A DNA stretch of 64,000 nucleotides from an uncultured Pelagibacteraceae bacterium. Its GTDB lineage: Bacteria; Pseudomonadota; Alphaproteobacteria; Pelagibacterales; Pelagibacteraceae. The position numbers and the translations under genes are program-made. The stretch's first letter is position 1. Each line of letters opens with the position of its first letter. A model generated the notes under the pieces. The model saw nothing but the letters and a program-made list of their open reading frames with translations, made no database searches and was not told the origin of the DNA. Location: NCBI GenBank assembly GCA_902574685.1, contig CACGOO010000001.1, positions 1 through 64,000 on the forward strand, read 5' to 3'. This document shows, piece after piece, positions 1 to 8,093 of the stretch.

Positions 1-1479
1 TTTTTTGCACCACTAGCTATATACTCAGAGTTTATAATTTTAATTGGTTTAATTTTATCATTTTATAGTTTTTTCAAAAACAAATTAAAGATTTCTATAT
101 TAAGATATTTAATTATAATTTTCATTTTTTCTTTTATTGCTTACTACGGAAAAAATAATGTTGATTCTCCTCTTTATCATTTGCAAATTATTAAATGGTT
201 AACTGAATATAAACTAGTATTTGGTTTGGCAAATCTAGAATGGAGACTAGGTGTAAACTACCCTTGGTATTCCTTAATTAGTCTATTAAATATTGATTTT
301 TTTAAATATTCAAACAAATATTATGTGAGCTTAATTTTTTTTGCTTTCTTATTCTACGAAACTTTAAATAAAAATAAAATCTTAAAGAGTTCAATATTTT
401 TATCTTTAGCATTTTCTTATTTGTTTATTTATAGTTTAATTCACCCTTATCATTATGGTGTAGTATTAAATCATATAGGCAATCCAGAGAAGGATTTATT
501 TAACATGTTATTATTTATTTCTTTAATCTACACTTATTTAAGAATTACAGAGTTAAAAAATTTGAGTGATCAAAATAATTTGATTTCAATTTTATTTATA
601 GTCTTAATGTTAACGCTAATGCAAACAACAATATATCTTTTTATCTCAATCGTCTTTATTTTTATGCTTTTTGATATTATAAAATTAAAACAAAATATAA
701 AAATAATTATAATTCTATCTTTTATTTTTTTACTTTGGATTTTTAAAAGTATAGCTACAAGTGGTTGTTTAATTTTTCAAATCCCGTTAACATGTCTAAA
801 TACTGATTGGACTATCGATTTATCAACTTTAAAATTTCATATTGAGGAAACTAAGAGATATAGCCGAAGTTTGCCAAGCTTAGAAATGCTTAATGACACT
901 TATAAAACAATCGAAACATTTTTATGGTTCAAATCTTGGTTCAAAAATTATTTTTTGACAACTGCATTGCACCAAATTAATTCAATTTTATTATTTTTTT
1001 CTTCAATTCTAGGCATTTACTTATTAATCAAAAAAAAATTAAAAATAGAAAAGTATGATGCACTATTAATTTTAAGCATATTATTAGTTAATTTAACATG
1101 CATGCTTTTAATTCCAGAAATTAGATATTATTGGGGACCACATATTGCACTTTCAATAATATGCATATCATTAATCATTTGGCCGTTTAATATTAATTTG
1201 TTGGAAAAATATAATTTTTATCGAATTACTCCAATCATAACACTATTATTATTTGTTTTTATTAAAGTTATCCCAATGTTCAAGTATTCAGATTTAGTAA
1301 ACCTTCCAATTAGAGCACATGATTATTCCTCAAAAAAAAAAGTTGGTGAGTTCGATGGTTTTGAAGTTTTTACAAATAATTGGCAATGTGCAGATATAAA
1401 AGAAATTTGTGTAAACACTCCAAAAAAACAATATTATTTTAGTTATGTTTATAAATTCTTACATATAAAAAATAAATGA
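1..1479 (+). CDS. Polytopic membrane protein, glycan-block (5' end outside window)
   Basis: The reading frame is open from base 1, so the gene starts upstream of the window; the TTG at 181 in the ORF track is only an artificial start. About 492 residues are visible, with many hydrophobic segments separated by short Lys/Asn-rich loops. A motif DSPLYHLQ near residues 53-60 and a following WxLGxNYPW stretch resemble polytopic membrane proteins of surface-polysaccharide loci, which are thought to act as polymerases or GT-C type transferases. Its stop codon overlaps the start of the next glycosyltransferase (ATGA), so the two are probably co-translated. I cannot assign a specific reaction; O-antigen or exopolysaccharide assembly is inferred from the neighbours. 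Confidence 0.6.
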   Translation, partial: FFAPLAIYSEFIILIGLILSFYSFFKNKLKISILRYLIIIFIFSFIAYYGKNNVDSPLYHLQIIKWLTEYKLVFGLANLEWRLGVNYPWYSLISLLNIDFFKYSNKYYVSLIFFAFLFYETLNKNKILKSSIFLSLAFSYLFIYSLIHPYHYGVVLNHIGNPEKDLFNMLLFISLIYTYLRITELKNLSDQNNLISILFIVLMLTLMQTTIYLFISIVFIFMLFDIIKLKQNIKIIIILSFIFLLWIFKSIATSGCLIFQIPLTCLNTDWTIDLSTLKFHIEETKRYSRSLPSLEMLNDTYKTIETFLWFKSWFKNYFLTTALHQINSILLFFSSILGIYLLIKKKLKIEKYDALLILSILLVNLTCMLLIPEIRYYWGPHIALSIICISLIIWPFNINLLEKYNFYRITPIITLLLFVFIKVIPMFKYSDLVNLPIRAHDYSSKKKVGEFDGFEVFTNNWQCADIKEICVNTPKKQYYFSYVYKFLHIKNK

Positions 1480-2228
1480 TGAAAATTTCAATAATTACAG
1501 CTACCTTTAACAGTCAAAATTTCATTACTACAAATTTAAACTCCATTAATAATCAGACTTATAAAAATTTTGAACACATAATTGTAGATAATAATTCACA
1601 AGATAAAACTCTAGAAATTATTAAAAATAACGGAAAAAATATAAAAATTATATCTGAAAAAGATAATGGGATTTATGATGCTTTTAATAAAGGCATCGAT
1701 TTATCAAACGGTGAAATAATATCAATCATCAATTCAGATGATTATTTTGCTGATGAGAAGGTTTTAGAGGAAGTCTCCAAAGTTTTTGCTAATTATGATG
1801 TAGATATTGTTTATGGTGACTTAAAATACGTTAAAAGAGAAAATCTTAACAAAATCGTAAGATACTGGAAATCTAACTCATATGTTTCGAATAGTTTTCA
1901 GAATGGATGGGCACCACCTCATCCAACTTTTTTTGTAAAAAAAAAAATTTATGAAAACTTGGGAAAATATAAATTAAACTTAGGCAATTCTGCAGATTTT
2001 GAGTTAATGTTTAGATTTTTAGAAAAAAATAATATTAAAAGTTTTTATCTTAATAAATTGCTTGTAATCATGAGAGCTGGAGGTGTTTCTAATAATAATT
2101 ATTTTGAAATACTAAAACAAAATATTACACTTTTAGATATTTTAAATATTAGAAATAATATTCCAAAAATAATCAAATTTTGTTTATTTAAACTCTTTTA
2201 TAGATTAAAACAATTTATACAAATATGA
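1476..2228 (+). CDS. Glycosyltransferase family 2 (WcaE-like)
   Basis: A 250-residue GT-A fold transferase that should move a sugar from a nucleotide-sugar donor onto a cell-surface glycan at the cytoplasmic face of the membrane. The N-terminus MKISIITATFNS is the usual nucleotide-binding strand. It is followed by DNNSQDKT (about 38-45), EKDNGIYDAFNKGI (about 61-74, typical of colanic-acid WcaE-like enzymes) and the metal-binding NSDDYF (about 87-92). No membrane anchor is visible. Two adjacent ATGs (1476 and 1479) are possible starts; the first overlaps the previous stop. The 3' end overlaps the next glycosyltransferase by 4 bases. Acceptor and donor cannot be told from sequence. Confidence 0.85.
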   Translation: MMKISIITATFNSQNFITTNLNSINNQTYKNFEHIIVDNNSQDKTLEIIKNNGKNIKIISEKDNGIYDAFNKGIDLSNGEIISIINSDDYFADEKVLEEVSKVFANYDVDIVYGDLKYVKRENLNKIVRYWKSNSYVSNSFQNGWAPPHPTFFVKKKIYENLGKYKLNLGNSADFELMFRFLEKNNIKSFYLNKLLVIMRAGGVSNNNYFEILKQNITLLDILNIRNNIPKIIKFCLFKLFYRLKQFIQI

Positions 2229-2926
2229 GCGATTTAAATGTTTCAGTAATAGTGCCTTGTTTCAACGAAGAGAAAACCATTGAGCAAGTATTACTACGAA
2301 TACTAAATCAAAAAGATATAGTAAAAGAAATTATAGTTATTGATGATAATTCAACTGATAACTCCAGACAAAAAATTGAAAAGATGTCAAATTCAAACCC
2401 GATAATACAATATTTTTTTAAAGATATAAATGAAGGAAAAGGTTCTGCGCTTATAAAAGGTTTTAGTTTATCAAAAGGTGATATAGTTTTAATCCAAGAT
2501 GCAGATCTAGAATACGATCCAGAGGAATATAAAAAATTAATTAAACCTTTTACTGAGAGCAATGCTGATGTTGTATATGGTTCAAGATTTTTGGGAGGGG
2601 ATATGATTAGGCTTCATTTTTTTTGGCATTATTTAGCTAATAAAATTCTTACATTTATTTGTAATATAGTAACCAACCTAAATATGAGCGATATGGAAAC
2701 TGGATATAAATTAATAAAAAAAAAGCATTTAGATAAAATTAACTTAAAAGAAAAGTCATTTGGTATTGAGCCAGAGTTAACTGTAAAACTGGCAAAAAAA
2801 AATTTGGTATTTTACGAAGTACCTATTAGTTATAAAGGTAGAACTTATCAAGAAGGTAAGAAAATTGGTTTCAAAGATGCGGTTGTTGCAATGTATTGTA
2901 TCTTTAAATATAGATTTTTTGATTGA
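2225..2926 (+). CDS. Glycosyltransferase family 2, dolichyl-phosphate-mannose-synthase-like
   Basis: A 233-residue GT2 enzyme of the DPM1/polyprenyl-phosphate glycosyltransferase type. These transfer a hexose from a nucleotide sugar to a lipid phosphate carrier. Visible motifs are VSVIVPCFNEEKT at the start, DDNSTDNS (about 40-47), the DxD-like QDADLEYDPEEY (about 90-101) and VYGSRF (about 117-122). The METGYKL segment is also typical of this subgroup. Unlike many bacterial homologues there is no C-terminal transmembrane pair, so it is probably soluble or peripheral. It overlaps the preceding transferase by 4 bases and ends directly against the convergent gmd gene with no spacer. Confidence 0.85.
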   Translation: MSDLNVSVIVPCFNEEKTIEQVLLRILNQKDIVKEIIVIDDNSTDNSRQKIEKMSNSNPIIQYFFKDINEGKGSALIKGFSLSKGDIVLIQDADLEYDPEEYKKLIKPFTESNADVVYGSRFLGGDMIRLHFFWHYLANKILTFICNIVTNLNMSDMETGYKLIKKKHLDKINLKEKSFGIEPELTVKLAKKNLVFYEVPISYKGRTYQEGKKIGFKDAVVAMYCIFKYRFFD

Positions 2927-3949
2927 TTATTTCTTGTAATATTTTATTTCTTCATCAATCATTATCTTTACTAATTTCTTTAAGTTTGTTTTAGGAGTCC
3001 ATCCAAGTTTACTCCTTGCTAATGATGAGTTTCCTTTAAGAACATTTACCTCAGAAGGTCGAAAAAGTTGAGGATTTATTTTAATTATTATTTTACTATT
3101 CTTAAGATTTATTAATTTTTCGTTTATTCCTTTTCCAATCCACTTAGTTTTTAAACCTAGATAATTAGTTGATAAATTAATAAAATGTTTAATATCATAA
3201 GTCTTGCCTGTTGATATAACGAAATCTTTTGGTTTTTTTTGTTGTAGCATTTTCCACATTGCTTCGACATATTCTTTAGCATATCCCCAATCCCTTTTTG
3301 CGTAAATATTCCCTAATTCTAAATATTTTAAATCACCATTTAAGATTTTAATTAATCCAAGAATAATTTTTCTAGTAACAAATTCTTCACCACGTAAAGG
3401 AGACTCATGGTTAAAAAGTATACCAGATACCGCAAACATATTGTAAGATTTTCTGTAATTGTCAGTAATATAGTGACCAAAAACTTTCGAAATTGCATAG
3501 GGACTCTGAGGGTTTAAACTGGTATTTTCATTCTGTCTTTCTTCAGTTATCTTTCCAAACATTTCAGAAGATGATGCTTGATAAAATTTAATTTTTTTGT
3601 TGATTGATTTTATTGTTTCTAAAATTCTTAGAACACCTAACCCTGTTATATTAGATGTATTAAGCGGGCTATTAAATGATGTTGCTACAAATGATTGGGC
3701 TGCCAAATTATAAACTTCATCAAATCTATATTTTTTAAATATTTTTTGAATTTCATACAACTCTCCTAATTCCATCTCTTCATAAATAATCTTGTTGAGA
3801 ATTCCAAGTCTATTCAACCTCCAATTATTACCTCGTGCAGAACGTCTGTCAGTCCCTATTATTTTATATTTTTTACTTAATAAAAATTGAGCAAGGTAAG
3901 CACCGTCTTGTCCAGATATTCCAGTAATCAAAGCTGTTTTTTTTGACAT
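2927..3949 (-). CDS. gmd: GDP-mannose 4,6-dehydratase
   Basis: Converts GDP-D-mannose to GDP-4-keto-6-deoxy-mannose, the branch point to GDP-fucose, rhamnose and perosamine-type sugars of surface glycans. It is an extended short-chain dehydrogenase of 340 residues, the usual family length. The NADP-binding motif GISGQDGAYLA is at 10-20, the family-specific RRSARGNNWRL at 36-44, the active-site SSSEMFG at 126-132, and the catalytic Tyr/Lys in YAISK at 151-155. HESPLRGEEFVTRKI is another signature of GMD. It is transcribed toward the two glycosyltransferases and meets them tail to tail with no intergenic base. Upstream lies the 104-bp gap in front of the 5S rRNA gene, which must hold its promoter. 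Confidence 0.95.
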   Translation of the reverse strand: MSKKTALITGISGQDGAYLAQFLLSKKYKIIGTDRRSARGNNWRLNRLGILNKIIYEEMELGELYEIQKIFKKYRFDEVYNLAAQSFVATSFNSPLNTSNITGLGVLRILETIKSINKKIKFYQASSSEMFGKITEERQNENTSLNPQSPYAISKVFGHYITDNYRKSYNMFAVSGILFNHESPLRGEEFVTRKIILGLIKILNGDLKYLELGNIYAKRDWGYAKEYVEAMWKMLQQKKPKDFVISTGKTYDIKHFINLSTNYLGLKTKWIGKGINEKLINLKNSKIIIKINPQLFRPSEVNVLKGNSSLARSKLGWTPKTNLKKLVKIMIDEEIKYYKK

Positions 3950-4019
3950 TGAATTATTCTTATATCAAAAAAATCATGATTTATTAGTTTAAACTTCTAT
4001 TTTTCATATTTTTGATCAC

Positions 4020-4048
4020 TTTACATTTATATATTTAGTTTGTATAAG
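4020..4048 (+). promoter_or_regulatory. Predicted sigma-70-type promoter of the 5S rRNA gene
   Basis: TTTACA (4020-4025) and TATAAG (4043-4048) are separated by 17 bases, the preferred spacing. The expected transcription start, about 6-7 bases after the -10 box, falls at about 4055, within a base or two of the 5S 5' end. Read from sequence only; no TSS data. Confidence 0.5.
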
Positions 4049-4053
4049 GCGTT

Positions 4054-4170
4054 GCCTGGTGATTATTGCGAAAGTGTAATACCCGATCCCATTCCGAACT
4101 CGGAAGTCAAGCCTTTCAGCGCCGATGGTACTTAGTCTTAAGACTTGGAAGAGTAGGACGTTGCCAGGCT
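4054..4170 (+). rRNA. rrf: 5S ribosomal RNA
   Basis: The conserved bacterial 5S core is present: CCCGATCCCATTCCGAACTCGGAAG (helix III and loop C region), CAGCGCCGATGGTACT and GAGAGTAGG-like GAAGAGTAGGACG. The ends GCCTGG and CCAGGC pair to form helix I, which sets the boundaries to within 1-3 bases and gives about 117 nt. No 23S or 16S sequence flanks it in this window, so it is detached from the rRNA operon. This is the known arrangement in Pelagibacter, where a hypervariable region separates 23S from 5S. The next coding sequence starts only 8 bases downstream and no terminator hairpin is visible between them. Confidence 0.95.
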
Positions 4171-4178
4171 TATCCACA

Positions 4179-5075
4179 ATGAAAAATATAATTGTAATAA
4201 CCGGTGGCGCTGGATTTGTTGGCTCAAATTTAATTAGAAAGTTATTAACTAGGACTAAATTTTATATTTTAAGTTTGGACAATTATTCAACAGGTAAAAT
4301 TAAAAATCATATCAAATCTAATAGAATAAAATATATAAAAGGTAATACAGTAAATATCAAAATAATATTAAAAAAATATAAGCGTAAAATTAATACCATT
4401 TTTCATTTTGGCGAGTTCTCAAGAATTTATCAAAGTTTTAAAAAATTTAATGATTGTTTTGATACGAATTCAATAGGTACTAAAGAAGTATTTAAATTCT
4501 GTTTAGAACATAATATTAAACTCATTTATTCTGCTACATCAGCAAATTTAGGTAATAAAGGAAAAGACGAAAACTTGTCCCCATACGCTTTTACAAAATC
4601 AAAAAACTTAGAATTATTGGAAAATTTAAAAAAATGGTTCAATTTTAAATTTGAGATAATTTATTTTTACAATGTTTATGGAGTAAATCAGATATGTACC
4701 GGAGATATGGCTACAGTAATAGGTATTTTTGAATACCAGTATTTAAAAAAAAAACCTCTCTCAATAGTCAAGCCAGGAACACAAACAAGAAGATTTACCC
4801 ATATATCAGATACAATTGATGTTTGCATTGAAGCATGGAAGAAAAATAAGTGTGCTCATTATAGTATATCTCACAAGAAATCTTATTCAATTAAAGAAGT
4901 AGCAGATATGTTCAATACTAAAATTATCTATTTACCTCCTAGATTAGGTGAAAGATATGCTTCAGCTCTAACCAACTTATCTTTTAATAATAAGGTTATA
5001 AAGAAATTTGGAAAAATAAGTTTGAAAGATTATATAACTTCGTTTATTAAGAATAAAAATAATGAAAATTGCTAG
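4179..5075 (+). CDS. NAD-dependent sugar-nucleotide epimerase/dehydratase
   Basis: An extended short-chain dehydrogenase of 298 residues, most like UDP-glucose/UDP-GlcNAc 4-epimerases. The Rossmann motif [12 protein letters not shown] is at 8-19, a Ser/Thr cluster (SATSAN) at 118-123 and the catalytic YAFTK at 136-140. The ORF track start at 4125 lies inside the 5S rRNA; the ATG at 4179, which gives [10 protein letters not shown], is the natural start. There is no Shine-Dalgarno sequence, because the 5S 3' end is 8 bases upstream. A processed or leaderless mRNA is therefore likely. It overlaps bL36 by 14 bases. The exact substrate cannot be read from the sequence; a role in the glycan block upstream is inferred. 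Confidence 0.8.
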   Translation: MKNIIVITGGAGFVGSNLIRKLLTRTKFYILSLDNYSTGKIKNHIKSNRIKYIKGNTVNIKIILKKYKRKINTIFHFGEFSRIYQSFKKFNDCFDTNSIGTKEVFKFCLEHNIKLIYSATSANLGNKGKDENLSPYAFTKSKNLELLENLKKWFNFKFEIIYFYNVYGVNQICTGDMATVIGIFEYQYLKKKPLSIVKPGTQTRRFTHISDTIDVCIEAWKKNKCAHYSISHKKSYSIKEVADMFNTKIIYLPPRLGERYASALTNLSFNNKVIKKFGKISLKDYITSFIKNKNNENC

Positions 5076-5187
5076 TTCTTTAAAATCGTTGAAAAAAAGA
5101 GATTTAAACTCAAAAATTGTGAGGAGAAGAGGTAGAGTTTACATAATTAATAAAAAAAATCCTAAATTTAAAGCCAGACAAAAGTAA
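5062..5187 (+). CDS. rpmJ: Ribosomal protein bL36 (zinc-free form)
   Basis: A 41-residue protein missed by the ORF track. It is strongly basic: it begins [14 protein letters not shown] and ends with [12 protein letters not shown] after [11 protein letters not shown], matching the C-minus bL36 (YkgO-like) sequence common in Alphaproteobacteria. It lacks the Cys/His zinc ligands of the C-plus form. It binds 23S rRNA in the large subunit. The start overlaps the end of the epimerase gene by 14 bases in another frame, so it is probably translated by coupling. It stands three bases before the CoxIV-like small gene. Confidence 0.93.
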   Translation: MKIASSLKSLKKRDLNSKIVRRRGRVYIINKKNPKFKARQK

Positions 5188-5190
5188 ACC

Positions 5191-5301
5191 ATGGATAATG
5201 ATACTCATAAAAATACGTGGAATAATTTTACCAAATTTGTGCTATGGGGCTCGATAGCAGTTGTTGTTGTTCTTATTTTAATGGCAATATTTCTTTTATA
5301 G
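5191..5301 (+). CDS. Small membrane protein, bacterial aa3-type cytochrome c oxidase subunit IV-like
   Basis: A 36-residue ORF below the ORF-track cut-off. The polar N-terminus MDNDTHKNTWNNFTKF is followed by one hydrophobic helix, WGSIAVVVVLILMAIFLL. The pattern TWxxFTKxxxWGxxAVVVVLxLMAIFL matches the alphaproteobacterial CoxIV-like family (Pfam PF07835), a one-helix accessory subunit of aa3 oxidase. A copy is often found just upstream of pntA in Alphaproteobacteria, as here, where pntAA begins one base after the stop. The match to the family is from memory of the pattern. An alternative is a small membrane partner of transhydrogenase. Confidence 0.75.
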   Translation: MDNDTHKNTWNNFTKFVLWGSIAVVVVLILMAIFLL

Positions 5302-5302
5302 A

Positions 5303-6391
5303 ATGATTATTGGATCAATATCAGAAAACAAAAATCTTGAAAAAAGAGTTTCTGTAACTCCTGATATTATAAAAAAGTACAATTCTCTTGGCTTTAAAGT
5401 TTATTTAAATAGAAATTATGCATCACATTTAGGAATAAGTGATAGCGATTACGAAATTGAGGGTGCAAAAATTTTAGAAAATGAAGAGGATATTATAAAA
5501 AACTCTAATGCAATGTTACAGGTGAATATACCAAATGACAAAAATTTAGAAAAACTGAGCGAAAATCAGATACTGATTGGAGTTTTAAACCCTTTCGTAA
5601 ATGAAAAAAAATTAAAAGAAATATCATCAAAAAAAATTAATTGTTTTTCACTAGAACTTTTACCAAGAATTACAAGAGCTCAATCTATGGATATATTATC
5701 TTCACAAGCTAATCTGGCAGGTTATAAAGCTGTAATAGACTCATTTGCTTATTTCCAGAGAGCAATACCAATGATGATGACAGCCGCTGGCACTATTTCA
5801 GCTGCAAAAGTTTTAGTAGTCGGAGCAGGCGTTGCAGGTTTGCAAGCAATTGCGACAGCAAAAAGAATGGGAGCAATAGTGTTTGCAACTGATGTGAGAC
5901 TAGCCTCAAAAGAACAAGTCGAGAGCTTAGGAGGTAAATTTTTAACTGTGGAAGGTGTCGAAAATTTAGAGACTGAAGGTGGATATGCAAAAGAAGCGAC
6001 TGACGATTTTAAAAAAAAACAGGAGGACTTATTAAAAGAAACTTTAAAAAAAATTGATATAGTGATTTGCACTGCTCTCATACCTGGAAAAAAAGCTCCA
6101 TTGATTATAAAAAAAGAAATGATTGATGTTATGCCAAATGGTTCGGTTATTTATGATCTTGCTGCTGCTCAAGGTGGAAACTCAGAATTGACTAAAGCTG
6201 ATGAAATTATTAAGAGTAAAGGTGTAGAAATAATGGGTGAAGCTAATATTTTAAATAAATTACCAGTTTCAGCTTCAAATCTATATTCTAAAAATATGTA
6301 TAACTTCATAAATAATTTATTTAATAAAGAAAAGAAATCATTCGAAATAAATTTAGAAGATGAAATAATTGAAAAAACAATGATTAAATAA
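5303..6391 (+). CDS. pntAA: NAD(P) transhydrogenase subunit alpha part 1
   Basis: The soluble NAD(H)-binding domain I of proton-translocating transhydrogenase, which uses the proton gradient to reduce NADP+ with NADH. It is 362 residues long, typical for the split three-subunit alphaproteobacterial form (Rhodospirillum type). The alanine-dehydrogenase/PNT N-terminal signature NLEKRVSVTPD is at about 9-19, LLPRITRAQSMDILSSQANL lies at about 116-135, and the NAD Rossmann motif VVGAGVAGLQAIATAKRMGA at about 172-191. The stop codon overlaps the ATG of pntAB. It supplies NADPH together with the downstream PntAB and PntB. Confidence 0.97.
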   Translation: MIIGSISENKNLEKRVSVTPDIIKKYNSLGFKVYLNRNYASHLGISDSDYEIEGAKILENEEDIIKNSNAMLQVNIPNDKNLEKLSENQILIGVLNPFVNEKKLKEISSKKINCFSLELLPRITRAQSMDILSSQANLAGYKAVIDSFAYFQRAIPMMMTAAGTISAAKVLVVGAGVAGLQAIATAKRMGAIVFATDVRLASKEQVESLGGKFLTVEGVENLETEGGYAKEATDDFKKKQEDLLKETLKKIDIVICTALIPGKKAPLIIKKEMIDVMPNGSVIYDLAAAQGGNSELTKADEIIKSKGVEIMGEANILNKLPVSASNLYSKNMYNFINNLFNKEKKSFEINLEDEIIEKTMIK

Positions 6392-6693
6392 TGGAAATAG
6401 ATCCTTTTATATTTAGATTAAGTATATTTATATTATCAATTTTTGTAGGATATTATGTTGTTTGGAGTGTAACTCCATCTTTGCATACACCACTTATGTC
6501 TGTCACAAATGCTATCTCATCAGTAATAATTGTTGGAGCAATTATTGCGGCTTTAGCCGGTTCTAACGATAATGTGTTTGAAATGTCCAACATATTTGGA
6601 TTTTTAGCAATAGTGCTAGCTGCGGTAAACATTTTTGGCGGCTTCCTAGTTACACAGAGAATGCTTCAAATGTATAAAAAGAAAAAGAAATAA
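6391..6693 (+). CDS. pntAB: NAD(P) transhydrogenase subunit alpha part 2
   Basis: A 100-residue inner-membrane subunit corresponding to the C-terminal membrane part of a fused PntA. It has about three hydrophobic segments, including the conserved TPLMSVTNAISSVIIVGA (about 32-49) that lines the proton channel, and ends in a basic tail MYKKKKK. The start overlaps the pntAA stop (TAATG). It sits four bases before pntB, consistent with a stoichiometric operon. Confidence 0.97.
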   Translation: MEIDPFIFRLSIFILSIFVGYYVVWSVTPSLHTPLMSVTNAISSVIIVGAIIAALAGSNDNVFEMSNIFGFLAIVLAAVNIFGGFLVTQRMLQMYKKKKK

Positions 6694-6697
6694 AATT

Positions 6698-8092
6698 ATG
6701 TCAGCAAATTTATCAGCATTTTTCTATTTAATCTCTGGAATTTTATTCATACTTGCTTTAAGAGGCTTGTCATCTCCTGAGACTTCAAGGCAAGGTAATT
6801 ATTTTGGTATTGCAGGAATGACGATATCTATAATAGTAACATTTTTGTCACTCGACAGTTTTGGTAGTGGTTTCATTTACGTATTAATTTTTCTCGTTAT
6901 TGGTGGTTCAGTTGGGGCATTTATAGCTTTTAGAATTCCTATGACAGCTATGCCAGAACTTGTTGCAGGTTTTCATAGTTTAGTTGGATTAGCAGCAGTA
7001 TTTGTAGCTATATCAGCATTTTTAAAACCTGAAGCCTTTAATTTAGGAATTGTTGGTGATATTAAACTTGCAAGCCTAATTGAAATGTCTCTAGGAGCTG
7101 CGATAGGAGCAATTACTTTTTCTGGATCAATAATAGCTTTCTTAAAATTAAGAGGAATAATGTCCGGTTCACCAATTACATTTAAATTTCAACATTTTAT
7201 AAATCTATTATTGGGGCTATTTATAATCTTTTTGATATTTTATTTATGTAGAACTCAATTATCTAATGTATTTTGGTTACTTGTAATAATATCATTTATA
7301 GTAGGTGTATTGTTAATAATACCTATTGGTGGTGCAGACATGCCAGTTGTTATTTCTATGTTGAATTCTTATTCAGGATGGGCAGCCGCTGGTATAGGTT
7401 TTACTTTAGAAAATTCAGCTTTAATAATTACAGGTGCTTTAGTTGGTTCATCCGGCGCAATTCTTTCATATATAATGTGCAAAGGTATGAATAGATCTTT
7501 TTTTAATGTAATACTAGGGGGCTGGGGGGCAACTGAACAAACATCAAATACAAAAAGTAAAGAGCAAAAGCCAGTTAAAAATGGAAATGCTGATGATGCA
7601 GCTTTTTTAATGAAAAATGCTTCTTCAGTAATAATTGTTCCTGGTTATGGTATGGCTGTAGCACAAGCCCAACATGCTTTAAGAGAAATGGTAGATGCTC
7701 TTAAAAAAAATGGCGTAAAAGTTTCATATGCAATACACCCAGTTGCAGGTAGAATGCCTGGGCACATGAATGTTCTGTTAGCAGAAGCGAATGTTCCATA
7801 TGATGAAGTTTTTGAATTAGAAGAAATAAATAATGATTTTGCGAACTGTGATGTGGCTTATGTTATTGGTGCGAATGATGTTACAAATCCAGTTGCTAAA
7901 ACAGATCCACAGAGTCCTATATATGGAATGCCAGTTTTAGATGTTGAGAAAAGTAAATCTGTTTTGTTTGTTAAAAGAAGTTTATCGCCTGGTTATGCTG
8001 GCATAGATAACGATCTATTTTATAGAGATAATACTTTAATGTTATTTGCTGACGCTAAAAAAATGACTGAAGAAATAGTAAAAAGTTTATAA
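6698..8092 (+). CDS. pntB: NAD(P) transhydrogenase subunit beta
   Basis: A 464-residue membrane subunit with many transmembrane helices in the first roughly 270 residues (domain II, proton path) and a soluble NADP(H)-binding domain III from about residue 300 to the end. Domain III shows the conserved VPGYGMAVAQAQHAL (about 312-326), HPVAGRMPGHMNVLLAEA (about 347-364) and GANDVTNPVA (about 395-404), with the NADP-binding KRSLSPGYAG near 430-440. Length and domain order are canonical. The next gene, the transaldolase, starts one base after its stop. Confidence 0.97.
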   Translation: MSANLSAFFYLISGILFILALRGLSSPETSRQGNYFGIAGMTISIIVTFLSLDSFGSGFIYVLIFLVIGGSVGAFIAFRIPMTAMPELVAGFHSLVGLAAVFVAISAFLKPEAFNLGIVGDIKLASLIEMSLGAAIGAITFSGSIIAFLKLRGIMSGSPITFKFQHFINLLLGLFIIFLIFYLCRTQLSNVFWLLVIISFIVGVLLIIPIGGADMPVVISMLNSYSGWAAAGIGFTLENSALIITGALVGSSGAILSYIMCKGMNRSFFNVILGGWGATEQTSNTKSKEQKPVKNGNADDAAFLMKNASSVIIVPGYGMAVAQAQHALREMVDALKKNGVKVSYAIHPVAGRMPGHMNVLLAEANVPYDEVFELEEINNDFANCDVAYVIGANDVTNPVAKTDPQSPIYGMPVLDVEKSKSVLFVKRSLSPGYAGIDNDLFYRDNTLMLFADAKKMTEEIVKSL

Positions 8093-8093
8093 A

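Noticed and set aside
4125-4178. N-terminal extension of the epimerase proposed by the ORF track
   Set aside because: It would lie inside the 5S rRNA; the family N-terminus begins at the ATG at 4179.
5749-6081. Minus-strand ORFs inside pntAA (5749-6081, 5793-5990)
   Set aside because: Shadow frames of a strongly conserved gene; no family-like features.
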